Below, one piece after another: positions 49,904 to 58,060 of a stretch of 64,000 nt of DNA; positions within the stretch are counted from its first letter, which is position 1; each line of letters starts with the position of its first letter. The stretch comes from Pseudomonas viridiflava (GTDB lineage: Bacteria; Pseudomonadota; Gammaproteobacteria; Pseudomonadales; Pseudomonadaceae). The stretch lies in the NCBI RefSeq assembly GCF_900580675.1, contig NZ_UTBG01000001.1:62001-126000 (forward strand), written 5' to 3'. A program made the position numbers and the translations under genes. The notes beneath the pieces were generated by a model. That model did no database searches and was not told the DNA's origin. It saw nothing but the letters and a program-made list of their open reading frames with translations.

Positions 49904-50791
49904 CTAATCAGGCCTGGCGTTGTCATCCCGTGGCGACCGTCCAAAAAAGGCTTTATAAGCACGGCTGAACGCGGCCTCGGATTCATAGCCGATCGCAAAG
50001 CCGATCTCGCCGATGCGGCCTTGTTGTTGGGACAGCATGTTTTTCGCCAGGGTCAGTCGCCACTCGTTCTGATAACGCAACGGCGAGCGTCCTACCAAGG
50101 CGCTGAAACGCTCGCAGAAATTGGAGCGCGACATGCCGGCAATTTCCGCCAGCGCATCAATCCGCCACTGCTGGCCAGGCGTTGCATGCACCGCCCTCAG
50201 CGCCCGGGCGATGCGCGCATCCGACAACCCGCCCAGCCACCCGGAGGCCGCGCCCTGCTGAACCCAGGTGCGCAGGATTCGGATCACCACCAAGTCAATC
50301 AGGCGTGAAATCATCAACGCCCCGCCCGGCTGCGTGTCATTCGCTTCGAGCAGCATGAAATGCAAGATACCTTCTGCCCAGGCGGCGGCTTCTTTTTGCC
50401 GAATATGAATCAGCCGAGGCAATGCGAAGAGCATTGCCTGAAAGCTGCTCGCATCGAACCAGAACCGGCAGACCACCACAGTCAAAGGCCCAGTGGCTGC
50501 CGTGATCGCGACGCCTGTCGGGTCATGGGGCAGCAGGAGCACATCACCCACTTCCAGCGTGACCGGCGACGGGTCGGCACCCTCAACACACAACTCGCCC
50601 TGCTGAAGTACACAAATGTGCGCACTCTCCCCATCAAGCGCCAGGCGCTGCCCTTCCTCCAGCGTGCACGAATAAACGCGATCACCCGTCAGACGAATCT
50701 GCGCCAGCACTTGGGAGAGCAAGTCGCCCTTGGCCAGCCCCTCCAACTGCATTTCTGGATGAATGATCAAATTATCGAGGGGATTCATCAT
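49904..50791 (-). CDS. AraC-family transcriptional regulator
   Basis: 295 residues. A cupin-like ligand-binding domain (about 1-180; LEVGDVLLLPHDP) precedes two helix-turn-helix motifs (WRIDALAEIAGMSRSNFCERF and IGEIGFAIGYESEAAFSRAYKAFFG). It diverges from the small membrane protein gene 112 bases away, which it probably controls. Confidence 0.87.
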   Translation of the reverse strand: MMNPLDNLIIHPEMQLEGLAKGDLLSQVLAQIRLTGDRVYSCTLEEGQRLALDGESAHICVLQQGELCVEGADPSPVTLEVGDVLLLPHDPTGVAITAATGPLTVVVCRFWFDASSFQAMLFALPRLIHIRQKEAAAWAEGILHFMLLEANDTQPGGALMISRLIDLVVIRILRTWVQQGAASGWLGGLSDARIARALRAVHATPGQQWRIDALAEIAGMSRSNFCERFSALVGRSPLRYQNEWRLTLAKNMLSQQQGRIGEIGFAIGYESEAAFSRAYKAFFGRSPRDDNARPD

Positions 50792-50903
50792 GTCCGATTT
50801 ACCACAGGTTCAATAAGCTGACCCCGAGATCATAGCTGGCCGGCGCGATCAGGATGAGTGTTTCCGGCATTAGCCATTTATCCAATCATCTGGGAGCAAC
50901 GCA

Positions 50904-51389
50904 ATGTTCGGCATCTCCACCCTTGGCTGGGTCCACACCCTCGGCAGCCTGCCCGCCATTCCGCTGGCCGCCTACATGTTCATCCGCCACGGCCGCATCG
51001 TCCCGCGCTCGACACCGGGCAGGCTCTACCTCGCGTCGATGCTGATCGGCGCCTTCAGCGTATTCCTGGTCGCCAAGCAACCGGTCAGCAACATCATCGG
51101 CGTGATCACGCTGGTCTTGCTGGCAGCTGGTTACGGGGTAGCGCGCGTGGCCTGGCTGGGACGTGCGCGAGTCTACCTGGAAACCATTTTCCTGAGCCTG
51201 ACGGCGTTCTTCCTGATGGTGCCCACCGTCTCCGAGACATTGCGCCGAGTACCCGATGGGCACCCCTTCGTCACCGACCTGAAATCGCCCGTGCTGCTTG
51301 GCGCGCAAGGTGGCATCGCGCTGGCGCTCGTTATTGGGGTGACTGTGCAGGTGGCCTATCTGCGCAGGAAAGGCGGGCGGTTGGCCTGA
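50904..51389 (+). CDS. Small four-helix membrane protein
   Basis: 161 residues with hydrophobic segments near 8-27, 41-57, 60-80, 92-108 and 132-152. No family recognised with confidence. AGCAACGC... precedes the ATG with a weak ribosome-binding site. Divergent from an AraC regulator, followed by a strong terminator, so transcribed alone. Confidence 0.7.
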   Translation: MFGISTLGWVHTLGSLPAIPLAAYMFIRHGRIVPRSTPGRLYLASMLIGAFSVFLVAKQPVSNIIGVITLVLLAAGYGVARVAWLGRARVYLETIFLSLTAFFLMVPTVSETLRRVPDGHPFVTDLKSPVLLGAQGGIALALVIGVTVQVAYLRRKGGRLA

Positions 51390-51399
51390 TCCAATACTA

Positions 51400-51438
51400 A
51401 AAACGCCCCGACGTCGGTACGTCGGGGCGTTTTTTTAT
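51400..51438 (+). terminator. Intrinsic terminator after the small membrane protein gene
   Basis: A 12-bp perfect stem AAACGCCCCGAC/GTCGGGGCGTTT and seven or more T. It also marks the last clearly chromosomal feature before the prophage remnant. Confidence 0.92.
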
Positions 51439-51543
51439 TGCCCGGCATAACCGTGCGACTCCAGCGCATAGGCCGCTGATGAAATGATTGTTTTTGGGAT
51501 ACGCCATAATTATTGGCCAGCCATAACTTCGCATAAAGGCTGA

Positions 51544-52539
51544 GATGCGGGTGACCTGGCAGAGCGATCCACGCCCCCCACGCAGCGCAAGGTAAAGACG
51601 TTCAGCTTCGGCGCGCCCGAGTCGGTGCTGACCGGCAACCTGGGCGAGTACATGGGCGTGTTCGCCAGCGACGATGGCCAGCTCTACACGCCGCCCGTGT
51701 CCCGCACTGGGCTGGCCAGACTGTTACGCGCCAATGCCCACCACGGCACCATCCCGCGCTTCAAGCGCAACCTGCTGCTGCGTGACTTCATACCGTCCAC
51801 CGGGTGCAGCACCCAGACCATGGGCCGCGCAGCGCTGGATTTTATGGTGTTTGGTGAGGGCTACTTACAACGCAAAACCAACGTGCTGGGCCAGGTGCTG
51901 GAGCTGGAGCACCTACCGGCACTGAACATGCGCAGAAAGGTCGGCGGCGGGTTTGTGCTGCTGCTGCCGGGTGGTAAGCAACTGAACTTCGCAGAGGACC
52001 AGGTGGAGCATGTGATGGACTACGACGTGGAACAGAACATCTACGGCGTGCCTGATTACCTGGGTGGCATGCACGCGCTGTTGCTCAACGAGTCGGCTAC
52101 GTTGTTCCGGCGCCGGTATTACAACAACGGCGCCCACGCGGGCTTCATCTTCTACACCAATGACCCGAACTTGTCCGAGGCCGATGAAGAGCGGATGCAA
52201 AGCCAGATCGGCGCCAGCAAGGGCGTGGGGAATTTCCGCTCGCTGTTTGTGAACATCCCAGGGGGCGGAGACAAGGCGATTCAGATCATTCCCGTGGGGG
52301 ATATCGCGACCAAGGATGAGTTTGAGCGGATCAAGAACATCACGCGTAACGACGTGATCGCGGCCTGGCGAATGAACCCGGCGTTGGCGGGGTGCATGCC
52401 TGAGAACGCGGCGGGGTTTGGGGATGTGGAGAAGATTGATCGGGTTTATACGAATAATGAGATACGGCCGATCAGGCAGTTGTTTATGCAGGTGAATGAG
52501 CGGTTGCGTGGGGATCTGCGGGTGGGGTGGGTTGGCTGA
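51544..52539 (+). pseudogene. Phage portal protein (P2 Q-like), 5'-truncated
   Basis: Homologous sequence starts near 51592 (KTFSFGAPESVL, like the P2 portal start) and runs to the stop, covering about 315 of the usual 340 residues. Family blocks: YTPPVSRTGLARLLRANAHH, NESATLFRRRYYNNGAHAGF, KDEFERIKNITRNDVIAAWR. The frame continues upstream to a TGA at 51541 with no ATG/GTG start and ribosome-binding site before 51592; a GTG at 51625 is internal. No terminase or scaffold gene neighbours it, so it cannot function as a capsid portal here. Confidence 0.85.
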
Positions 52540-52546
52540 CTGTTGA

Positions 52547-52571
52547 ACGCCCGATGCGTTGCAACGGGCGT
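52547..52571 (-). terminator. Hairpin after the membrane-protein gene
   Basis: ACGCCCG/CGGGCGT stem 30 bases beyond the stop at 52601. The sequence CGCCCGATGC(G/A)TTGCA.CGGGCG recurs at 53446, again just after a minus-strand stop. There is no T-run. Confidence 0.45.
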
Positions 52572-52600
52572 AGGATACTTATATGGGATAGTACATATGG

Positions 52601-53347
52601 TTACTGCAAACTGCACAGCATCGATGCGTAAACGTGATCGGAGATACCGAAGTTAATGGTATACCACTTATAAAGTGCAAGGATAATGCTGATCCCTCCA
52701 AAAACCAAAGGGGCGACGTGATCTGTGAACCAGGGCGTAATGAAAGAACCTCGTATGATGGTAAAGGCCTTTATAGGAAAAGTAATCCGCAGAGAGGGTT
52801 TGTATTTAATATAACCAAAACCTGCATTGTTGTTCCAGTTGTTGCCAGTCTTTCTAGCGTATGGTAGGCGAAGTTCTAATGTCGTTCGATCAATCCGTGA
52901 AAGTTGATGCAGTTGAGCGGGACCGCCATTTTTAGCCTTAGTCACTGACAATGTGAAGTACGCAGTAGGTTTAACTTCGGGCAAACCAATAGTGATCTCC
53001 CCTACTGAGTTGTAATCTTTAGCAAAGCTAGCATACAGATTTTTATAAAGCGCTCGGCGCTTCAAGTTAGTGGCCGACCAAATTAGCGATGCGTCGTAGA
53101 GCTCATTCATCGGCTTGTCGAAGAAGAGGCCAAGGCAGGGTAAGCGCTGATAGTATCGAAACCAAAAGTACATGTTGAGAAGTGCTAGAACTAGCCAAAC
53201 ACTTTCCGTTCGATGTTGAAGCTTTACTTCATTGCCCATCAGCTTGAACTGTGTCAGGTCTGCCCCGAAGTACCAGAGCGCGAGTAGCAGTGCTGAATAT
53301 GTCAGTAGGAAACCACGTGCCTTTTTGAAATCACCTTCGTCGTCCAT
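52601..53347 (-). CDS. Unknown membrane protein in prophage cargo region
   Basis: About 248 residues. Two N-terminal transmembrane segments (near 13-30 and 48-66; LLTYSALLLALWYFGADL and WLVLALLNMYFWFRYY), a soluble central part of about 130 residues, and a further hydrophobic segment near the C-terminus (APLVFGGISIILALYKW). No family recognised. Base use is more AT-rich than the core genome. Start uncertain: ATG at 53347 or GTG at 53359. Its place beside the portal, in the P2 accessory locus, makes a defence or exclusion role conceivable. Confidence 0.65.
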   Translation of the reverse strand: MDDEGDFKKARGFLLTYSALLLALWYFGADLTQFKLMGNEVKLQHRTESVWLVLALLNMYFWFRYYQRLPCLGLFFDKPMNELYDASLIWSATNLKRRALYKNLYASFAKDYNSVGEITIGLPEVKPTAYFTLSVTKAKNGGPAQLHQLSRIDRTTLELRLPYARKTGNNWNNNAGFGYIKYKPSLRITFPIKAFTIIRGSFITPWFTDHVAPLVFGGISIILALYKWYTINFGISDHVYASMLCSLQ

Positions 53348-53445
53348 TGCGAACACCACATCCTGTTGAGTGGCAATATGCTATCACCTCTGGTGCTTGA
53401 AGGCATCGGTCTAATCCGATTGGCAGATTCTCTGGCGATCTTCAG

Positions 53446-53470
53446 GCGCCCGATGCATTGCATCGGGCGC
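53446..53470 (-). terminator. 12-bp palindrome after the DUF3077 gene
   Basis: GCGCCCGATGCA and its complement are separated by one base and lie 8 bases beyond the stop at 53478. Near-copy of the hairpin at 52547. Confidence 0.5.
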
Positions 53471-53477
53471 GAACTAC

Positions 53478-53768
53478 TTACTGCGGGTCGGAAGCATCTG
53501 GTTGAATAGAAAACAGCAGGTCATCAATGATGGCTTTGCCCATTTCGCCCAGGTAGTGCGAAGCGAACGCGAACCTTTCGGCCCGAGGGTCCATCGCGGC
53601 CTCAAGCGAGAGCATTTCTGCGTAGTAGAGGACGTGCGAAGCGTGTTCGAGAGCTTCCCGAATGGGGACCCCGGCGTTAACGCGGAACAGCTTCAGATCA
53701 CTTTTGTTCTCTCCGCAATCTGCGAAGGTCACGGCGCCGATGGTTTCGGCTGAGAGTGGGTTGGTCAT
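53478..53768 (-). CDS. DUF3077-family protein
   Basis: 96 residues, MTNPLSAETIG start, with the DUF3077 pattern LFRVNAGVPIREALEHASHVLYYAEMLSLEAAM and ERFAFASHYLGEMGKAIIDDLL. These small cytoplasmic proteins are common in Pseudomonas and have no known function. GGAGG lies just before the ATG at 53768; a longer frame to 53816 is rejected for that reason. It is preceded by the leader-like repeat element B. Confidence 0.8.
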   Translation of the reverse strand: MTNPLSAETIGAVTFADCGENKSDLKLFRVNAGVPIREALEHASHVLYYAEMLSLEAAMDPRAERFAFASHYLGEMGKAIIDDLLFSIQPDASDPQ

Positions 53769-53871
53769 TGCTGGCCTCCAACGCGATTTGAGGAGGGTTC
53801 GATACGGACGGCACAACGGTAATCAAACATGATGTGAATTTCTGTGATGACCAATCGAGACGGCCACACAT

Positions 53872-54078
53872 CGTTTCCAGGCGATGGGTGGCAGCCGTGC
53901 GCAGGCTGGAAACCGAGACAGAGACAACTCGGCAGACACGAATGTCTCCCGCACACGGCCGCCATAAAGCACAAACGGCAGGCACAAAAAAGCGCCGGCT
54001 GTATGTTTGACGACGCTACGTGCGTCTCGGTGACGGGTTTCCAGGCCCGGTCGCTGATGAGCAGCGACAGCCGCCAGA
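53872..54078 (-). repeat. Copy B of a dispersed leader-like element, upstream of DUF3077
   Basis: Resembles positions 22452-22657. It contains GATGGGTGGCAGCCGTGCGCAGG, a GCACACGGCCGCCATAAAGC block and a perfect hairpin GTCGCTG-ATGAG-CAGCGAC. On the minus strand it forms the upstream region of the DUF3077 gene, so it may be a transcribed leader. The rest of the gap 53769-54211 shows nothing else I can name. Confidence 0.6.
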
Positions 54079-54211
54079 TTAACGGTCTGGTGTCATTGCT
54101 GCAAGTTGCATATGTTTAGTGTTAAAAATAGATTAGAGGAGGTAAAAGTAAAACTGATGCGCAGAGGTCTAGCGACTTCGCTGACGTATTCGTGGGCTGA
54201 TAGAGGGGCTT

Positions 54212-54985
54212 TTAGTAACTATATCCATTCATTTCGGTTTTAGGATACGAGGAGCGAATGTATGATACTAATTCTTTATAAGCCGAGGTGAATTCTTGTT
54301 TTATTATTTGTGAGGATTTAATTGTTTTTGTCGCTTGTATAATGTCTAGCTCGGTATTGATTCCTAAGTTGTGGTTAGTCCCTCGATAATCAATCGAAGG
54401 TTGGAAGCAAGGATAGTCACCTATATACGATTTGAGGTGAGTGTTTAATTTTTCGCAAATCGAAAAAAACCTGTTTAGATGGAAGTTTAAATTTTGGTCT
54501 TCGAAAGGGTAGATGTGAGGGTTAGAACGAGCAAATTCAATCCATCGTTCACTTGGTTCAGTGATTCGCATTGAAAAGAACTCAGGAAAATTGTGTATGT
54601 ATTCAAGTAAATGCGTAAACGGCATGTGGTTGAAGATTAAGCTTAATGTTGTAGTTGTTGCATCTTTTTCGGGATTTATGTTGAGCGGGTTTTTTGCCTC
54701 GCGAATTTTCTCTACAGCCTTGTAAAGTCGCGACCTGTAACTACTGACTTCTTGTTTTGTGAAGTTCTTCGTCTGGCTAGTTTTTGAATCATATCTGTCA
54801 TGATGTAAGATGCACAACCACACAAGGTCATTTAAATTGGTTTGTGTGTTATCTTGGTTCAAATGCGCAATCTGACCGGGCTTTTCATTGAAGTCGTTTT
54901 CAACTCCGTAGCATATGGCACAACGACGCATGCTCTTCCAAAATAGCTCAGTTTGTGTGGAGCTCGGAATATCCTTTCTACTCAC
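54212..54985 (-). CDS. HNH nuclease downstream of the retron
   Basis: 257 residues. The N-terminal 80 hold an HNH/zinc fold: RCAIC (Cys22, Cys25), GQIAHLNQ (His41), NLNDLVWLC (Asn and Cys58) and HHDRYDS (His61-His62). The remaining 170 residues match nothing I recognise and probably form a specificity or regulatory domain. The GTG start has AAGGA seven bases upstream. It is on the retron strand, 114 bases after the reverse transcriptase stop, and shares its AT-rich base use. Likely a DNA-cutting enzyme; participation in the retron system is inferred only from position. Confidence 0.8.
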   Translation of the reverse strand: MSRKDIPSSTQTELFWKSMRRCAICYGVENDFNEKPGQIAHLNQDNTQTNLNDLVWLCILHHDRYDSKTSQTKNFTKQEVSSYRSRLYKAVEKIREAKNPLNINPEKDATTTTLSLIFNHMPFTHLLEYIHNFPEFFSMRITEPSERWIEFARSNPHIYPFEDQNLNFHLNRFFSICEKLNTHLKSYIGDYPCFQPSIDYRGTNHNLGINTELDIIQATKTIKSSQIIKQEFTSAYKELVSYIRSSYPKTEMNGYSY

Positions 54986-55099
54986 GTTTTATCCTTCTCG
55001 AATGCTTGCTGCTGTGACGGTGTGGCTGTCGTTTACGCCGTAATAAGACTCTTCATGACTTCTAATAAATATAATTTCCATTCCCTTTAGAATGGTGAC

Positions 55100-56941
55100 C
55101 TAAGGCTGCTTTATCGAGTCGTAGTGGTTTATGCATTGGACAATTCTATTCAGCAATATGTTAAATCCAGAGAAGTCAATGCTGCCTTTTTTTGCAGCAA
55201 TAATTTTATTGGCAAATGTGTCTTTCCCGAAGTGTAAGGCTCTATCAAAATCTTTAGCAGAGCTGAAAGTCTTTCCTTCGAAGATTTCATCTCGCGTCAC
55301 TTTTGTAAATAGGCTTTCAATGTCCGTTTGAGTGCCCGCGGCAGTAAGCGGTGTTAATACGATATAAAGATTTTTGGTTACGTGAATGAAGTCTGCCCCA
55401 CGATATTCGTTCCTGCCTGATGATGCTGGGAAAGCGACTGCCTGAATTTTTTTGCCTCTTAGCAAACTATCAACAATATCGAATCCAGCGTCATTGTCGA
55501 AGACAATAATAACGGGGTTGCTTGGTGCGGGGGCCTTGTATAATTCATAATTCTCTTCGAAATTAGATATGAACTCTTTAAGGAACGGAGCTCCGCCATA
55601 TAGCTCCAACAAAAACCGTGTGCGTGCACTGTAGTTGAAAAGCGATATGAGTAGTTGGTAAGCAGATGAAGCTGATTTCGCTTTAGCCAGTCTTGGGTAT
55701 GCGGCGGCAAGCCGATTTATTGCGGACTTTAAATAAATGTTATCTGTCTTGCCTTCACATATAATTGTCGCTTTTTCGTTGCCGTAAAATGACCTGTAAT
55801 ATAAGAAGCGGCTAAATGTACGCTCTCTCCCGCTTAATAGTTCTCGCGTATTATGGCCGTGTTTGCTAGGCTCATACTCCGGATTTAATGGCGGCTTTTG
55901 ACGTAGGCGATTGTAGTAGTCTACTTGGTCTATGAAATTTAAGCGTCCTTCGAGCTGGTTGATGTTGCCACGTTTGGGCTCACCATCAATTATTTCTATA
56001 AAGCTTCCGCTTTTGAAGAGTAAATGGCATTGTGATTTTACCGTTCGCCAATACTCACTTTTCACATTTGGCTTTTTGTTGACTATTAGACCCGTCACAT
56101 CTTGACGTGAGTCACTATATTGTATTCGAGTTTTTTGGATGTTTAAGCTGAATCCGGCTCTTTTAATCTCTCCATTGAGTAAGTGTCCGGTGCTATATTC
56201 TCCATCGTTTTCTCTCATTATCCCTTCGGGAAAAATTTTTTCCCTCGTGGAAAAGGTTATATCATCAGCGTATCTGGTATATGTACATGCATTATCACGA
56301 GCGAGGGCTGCGAGCCGGATATCCAATATGTGTGTGATTAAATTCGTGATCACTGGCGAGCATGGGCTTCCTTGCGGAAGTTTATTCTCGTAACATGCAA
56401 TTTGAGCAATAACTGTTGCGGTTTCTTCGCATAGACGAAAGTGATTATTTGTAATGAAAAATCCTCGTACTCTACCAAAATTAAAGCTGTCGAAAAAATT
56501 TTTAAGGTCTACGTTAAGTACATTCTTTCTATTAAGGTGCATCATCGCATTTGTGATGATTGAACGCTTGCGTACAAAACCATGTGAAAGGGTAGGAGTG
56601 AATGTATCTTCGAGGAATTTCGTTTTTTTATAATCCGGATTTTTATCTTTAGTAGTGTTGACAAATTTTGTTTTGGCAGCTTTTTTTGGTTTTGCGCTAT
56701 TGATTTCCTCAATACAGTCTTGAAGAAGATCCGACAGGGAAGACTGTATTGCTTTAAGCCGGTCATGGGGTGCATGAATAGTTCGAGTGCCTCCAGTTTT
56801 TTTGGGTATAGTAAAACTCTTATACTGAGTGGACGTCTTCAGTACATACAATACATATGTTAGGGTTGAGGCTTTTACGCCTAAAAGGCTGGCAAGTTCT
56901 GGTTTGGTCCTTACAGCTTTAAGGGCGTCTATCTTTCTCAT
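55100..56941 (-). CDS. Retron reverse transcriptase fused to a TOPRIM domain (Ec67/Eco2-like)
   Basis: 613 residues. The reverse transcriptase part shows retron hallmarks: NAxxH as NAMMH (131-135), the PQGSPCSP block (189-196), catalytic RYADD (223-227) and the VTG motif (282-284). The C-terminal part is TOPRIM-like: CEGKTD (395-400, Glu396) and FDNDAG with Asp482-x-Asp484, then an acidic TQTDIESLF. Ec67 RT, at about 586 residues, has the same architecture, with the TOPRIM domain as the toxic effector held in check by the RT-msDNA complex. The RNA gene lies 26 bases upstream. Markedly AT-rich, so acquired by transfer. Confidence 0.93.
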   Translation of the reverse strand: MRKIDALKAVRTKPELASLLGVKASTLTYVLYVLKTSTQYKSFTIPKKTGGTRTIHAPHDRLKAIQSSLSDLLQDCIEEINSAKPKKAAKTKFVNTTKDKNPDYKKTKFLEDTFTPTLSHGFVRKRSIITNAMMHLNRKNVLNVDLKNFFDSFNFGRVRGFFITNNHFRLCEETATVIAQIACYENKLPQGSPCSPVITNLITHILDIRLAALARDNACTYTRYADDITFSTREKIFPEGIMRENDGEYSTGHLLNGEIKRAGFSLNIQKTRIQYSDSRQDVTGLIVNKKPNVKSEYWRTVKSQCHLLFKSGSFIEIIDGEPKRGNINQLEGRLNFIDQVDYYNRLRQKPPLNPEYEPSKHGHNTRELLSGRERTFSRFLYYRSFYGNEKATIICEGKTDNIYLKSAINRLAAAYPRLAKAKSASSAYQLLISLFNYSARTRFLLELYGGAPFLKEFISNFEENYELYKAPAPSNPVIIVFDNDAGFDIVDSLLRGKKIQAVAFPASSGRNEYRGADFIHVTKNLYIVLTPLTAAGTQTDIESLFTKVTRDEIFEGKTFSSAKDFDRALHFGKDTFANKIIAAKKGSIDFSGFNILLNRIVQCINHYDSIKQP

Positions 56942-56967
56942 TTTATGAACTGTGCAGAGGGAAGGGA

Positions 56968-57092
56968 TGGCTTATGGGCACTCCTTCGCTACTGGAAGGA
57001 CCGTCAAGGTGCGACAAGTCTCATAAGGCAGCCCTTTCGGACGTTGTTTCCACAGATCGCGATCCGCGATCAAAAAATCTGCCCATAAGCCA
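56968..57092 (-). ncRNA. Retron msr-msd RNA gene
   Basis: Just upstream of the reverse transcriptase, the 13-base arms TGGCTTATGGGCA (57092-57080, minus) and TGCCCATAAGCCA (56980-56968) form the a1/a2 inverted repeat that brackets retron RNAs. Between them, read on the minus strand, are GCAGATTTTTTG with the branching-G candidate right after a1, a 7-bp hairpin GATCGCG/CGCGATC, a GTCC-GAAA-GGGC hairpin, and the end TCCTTC...GAAGGAGTGCC before a2. From memory, Ec67 has GGCAGATTTGTTGG at the same place and ends GCGAAGGAGTGCC; the last 13 bases agree exactly. About 125 nucleotides. Confidence 0.85.
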
Positions 57093-57098
57093 AGATCA

Positions 57099-57127
57099 AA
57101 GCTAGCAAAGTGACATCATGTGCGCAA
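57099..57127 (-). promoter_or_regulatory. Possible retron promoter
   Basis: Minus-strand TTGCGC (57127-57122), a 17-base spacer and TAGCTT (57104-57099). Transcription would begin near 57092, exactly at the a1 arm. Both boxes are imperfect. Confidence 0.4.
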
Positions 57128-57256
57128 GTACGAAATGAAGGTAAATGGCACTCAGTTTCCTTGCGCCAAGTATTGAGCAGTCTTTGCCAAATGGTCGAGA
57201 CATCATTTCCGATGGTGATAAAATTTCGAATTGATAAGAAGCGGATGTCAGGGCGT

Positions 57257-57517
57257 ATGCGTGTGTATTGCAAAATGTGCGGCGAGAAAGGGCGAATCGC
57301 TTCCCGTGATGAGCTGTCTTTAGAATTCGCGCGCCTCTACTGCCAATGCAGCTCCGTGCAATGCGGGCATACCTGGGTAGCCAACCTGACTTTCTCCCAC
57401 ACCCTGAGCCCTTCCGCCCAGGCGGTCGATCGTTTGCTGTTCGACCGCCTGCGCAGTTTGTCCAAGGTTCAGCAGCGTGATCTGTTTGATCAACTGGGCG
57501 TTGTCTCCTCTATGTAA
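57257..57517 (+). CDS. Ogr/Delta-type zinc-finger phage late activator
   Basis: 86 residues from ATG at 57257 (MRVYCKMCGEKGRI). Cys5, Cys8, Cys31 and Cys36 fit the C-x2-C-x22-C-x4-C signature of P2 Ogr and P4 Delta, which turn on late genes of P2-like phages and satellites. AGGG lies close to the start; an ATG at 57245 is possible, and the frame open to 57110 is not supported. The late genes it would activate are missing here. Confidence 0.82.
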   Translation: MRVYCKMCGEKGRIASRDELSLEFARLYCQCSSVQCGHTWVANLTFSHTLSPSAQAVDRLLFDRLRSLSKVQQRDLFDQLGVVSSM

Positions 57518-57705
57518 GCGCGCAGCTGCGCTTCGGCTCTTTCAAAGCGGTCCATCTGAGCATTCCCGTACTCAATCAACGCCAACCTAGCGCGATTCGA
57601 TAGCAGCAGCTCAGTGGTGAGCAGTTCGATCACCAGGGCGAAGCTGTTGCCGCATTCTTCGAATTCATCCCGTATTTTCACAGTGCAACGCTTTGAAGTT
57701 TTCAC
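57490..57705 (-). CDS. Small prophage protein of unknown function
   Basis: 71 residues from GTG at 57705 (KTSKRCTVKIRDEFEECGNS..). AAGGA lies about nine bases upstream, which favours this start over longer ones up to 57813. Mostly helical with a leucine-rich centre. Its 3' end overlaps the convergent ogr-like gene by 28 bases. Likely an early gene of the prophage. Confidence 0.6.
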   Translation of the reverse strand: MKTSKRCTVKIRDEFEECGNSFALVIELLTTELLLSNRARLALIEYGNAQMDRFERAEAQLRAYIEETTPS

Positions 57706-58007
57706 AGCGATTTGTCCTTTTTTCGTTGTCGTTGGGCGGTAGTTTATTGAAGGATTTTTCTCGTACCAGTGCCCTGCCGACGTACAAATGTAAGTAGGTA
57801 ATATCCCCCGCACACCGGCGAAAACACCCGCCGGACTCTGCGCTTTCGCTTCTGTTGGCGGTGATTCAAATTGTGTTCTGCTGAAAAGTTTTGTCTTAAA
57901 TCTGAAAAGCGTGAAGGCTCTAAAACGGGGGTTACGATCAGTTGTGCGGGGCGCAATGGCCCTTGAGGGGGGATTAATTGAAGGTCTCCTGCTGTTTTAT
58001 CTGATTA

Positions 58008-58034
58008 CAAAAACGAGGGCGCCGGGCGCCCTTG
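58008..58034 (-). terminator. Intrinsic terminator of the early-gene cluster
   Basis: AGGGCGC/GCGCCCT stem with a three-base loop; on the minus strand it is followed by CGTTTTTG. It ends the run 58967-58061. Confidence 0.75.
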
Positions 58035-58060
58035 TTTTCTACGGTGTTACAGTATTTGGA

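Noticed and set aside
51437..51543. Left attachment site of the prophage
   Set aside because: I looked for a copy of the tRNA-Thr 3' end here; only a scattered partial resemblance (GCGACTCC) was seen.
53765..53974. Small frames inside leader element B
   Set aside because: They overlap the DUF3077 ribosome-binding site and the hairpins; the hairpin blocks are better conserved between copies than any one frame.
56968..57092. Retron RNA on the plus strand (a GTTGTTTC word there recalls Ec86)
   Set aside because: The a1/a2 arms are symmetric, but the RT is on the minus strand and the Ec67-like end GCGAAGGAGTGCC and the GAAA tetraloop read correctly only on the minus strand.
57110..57256. Longer N-terminus for the Ogr-like protein
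   Set aside because: The extra residues run into the retron promoter region, lack a ribosome-binding site and precede the normal Ogr start; the CxxC begins four residues after the ATG at 57257.
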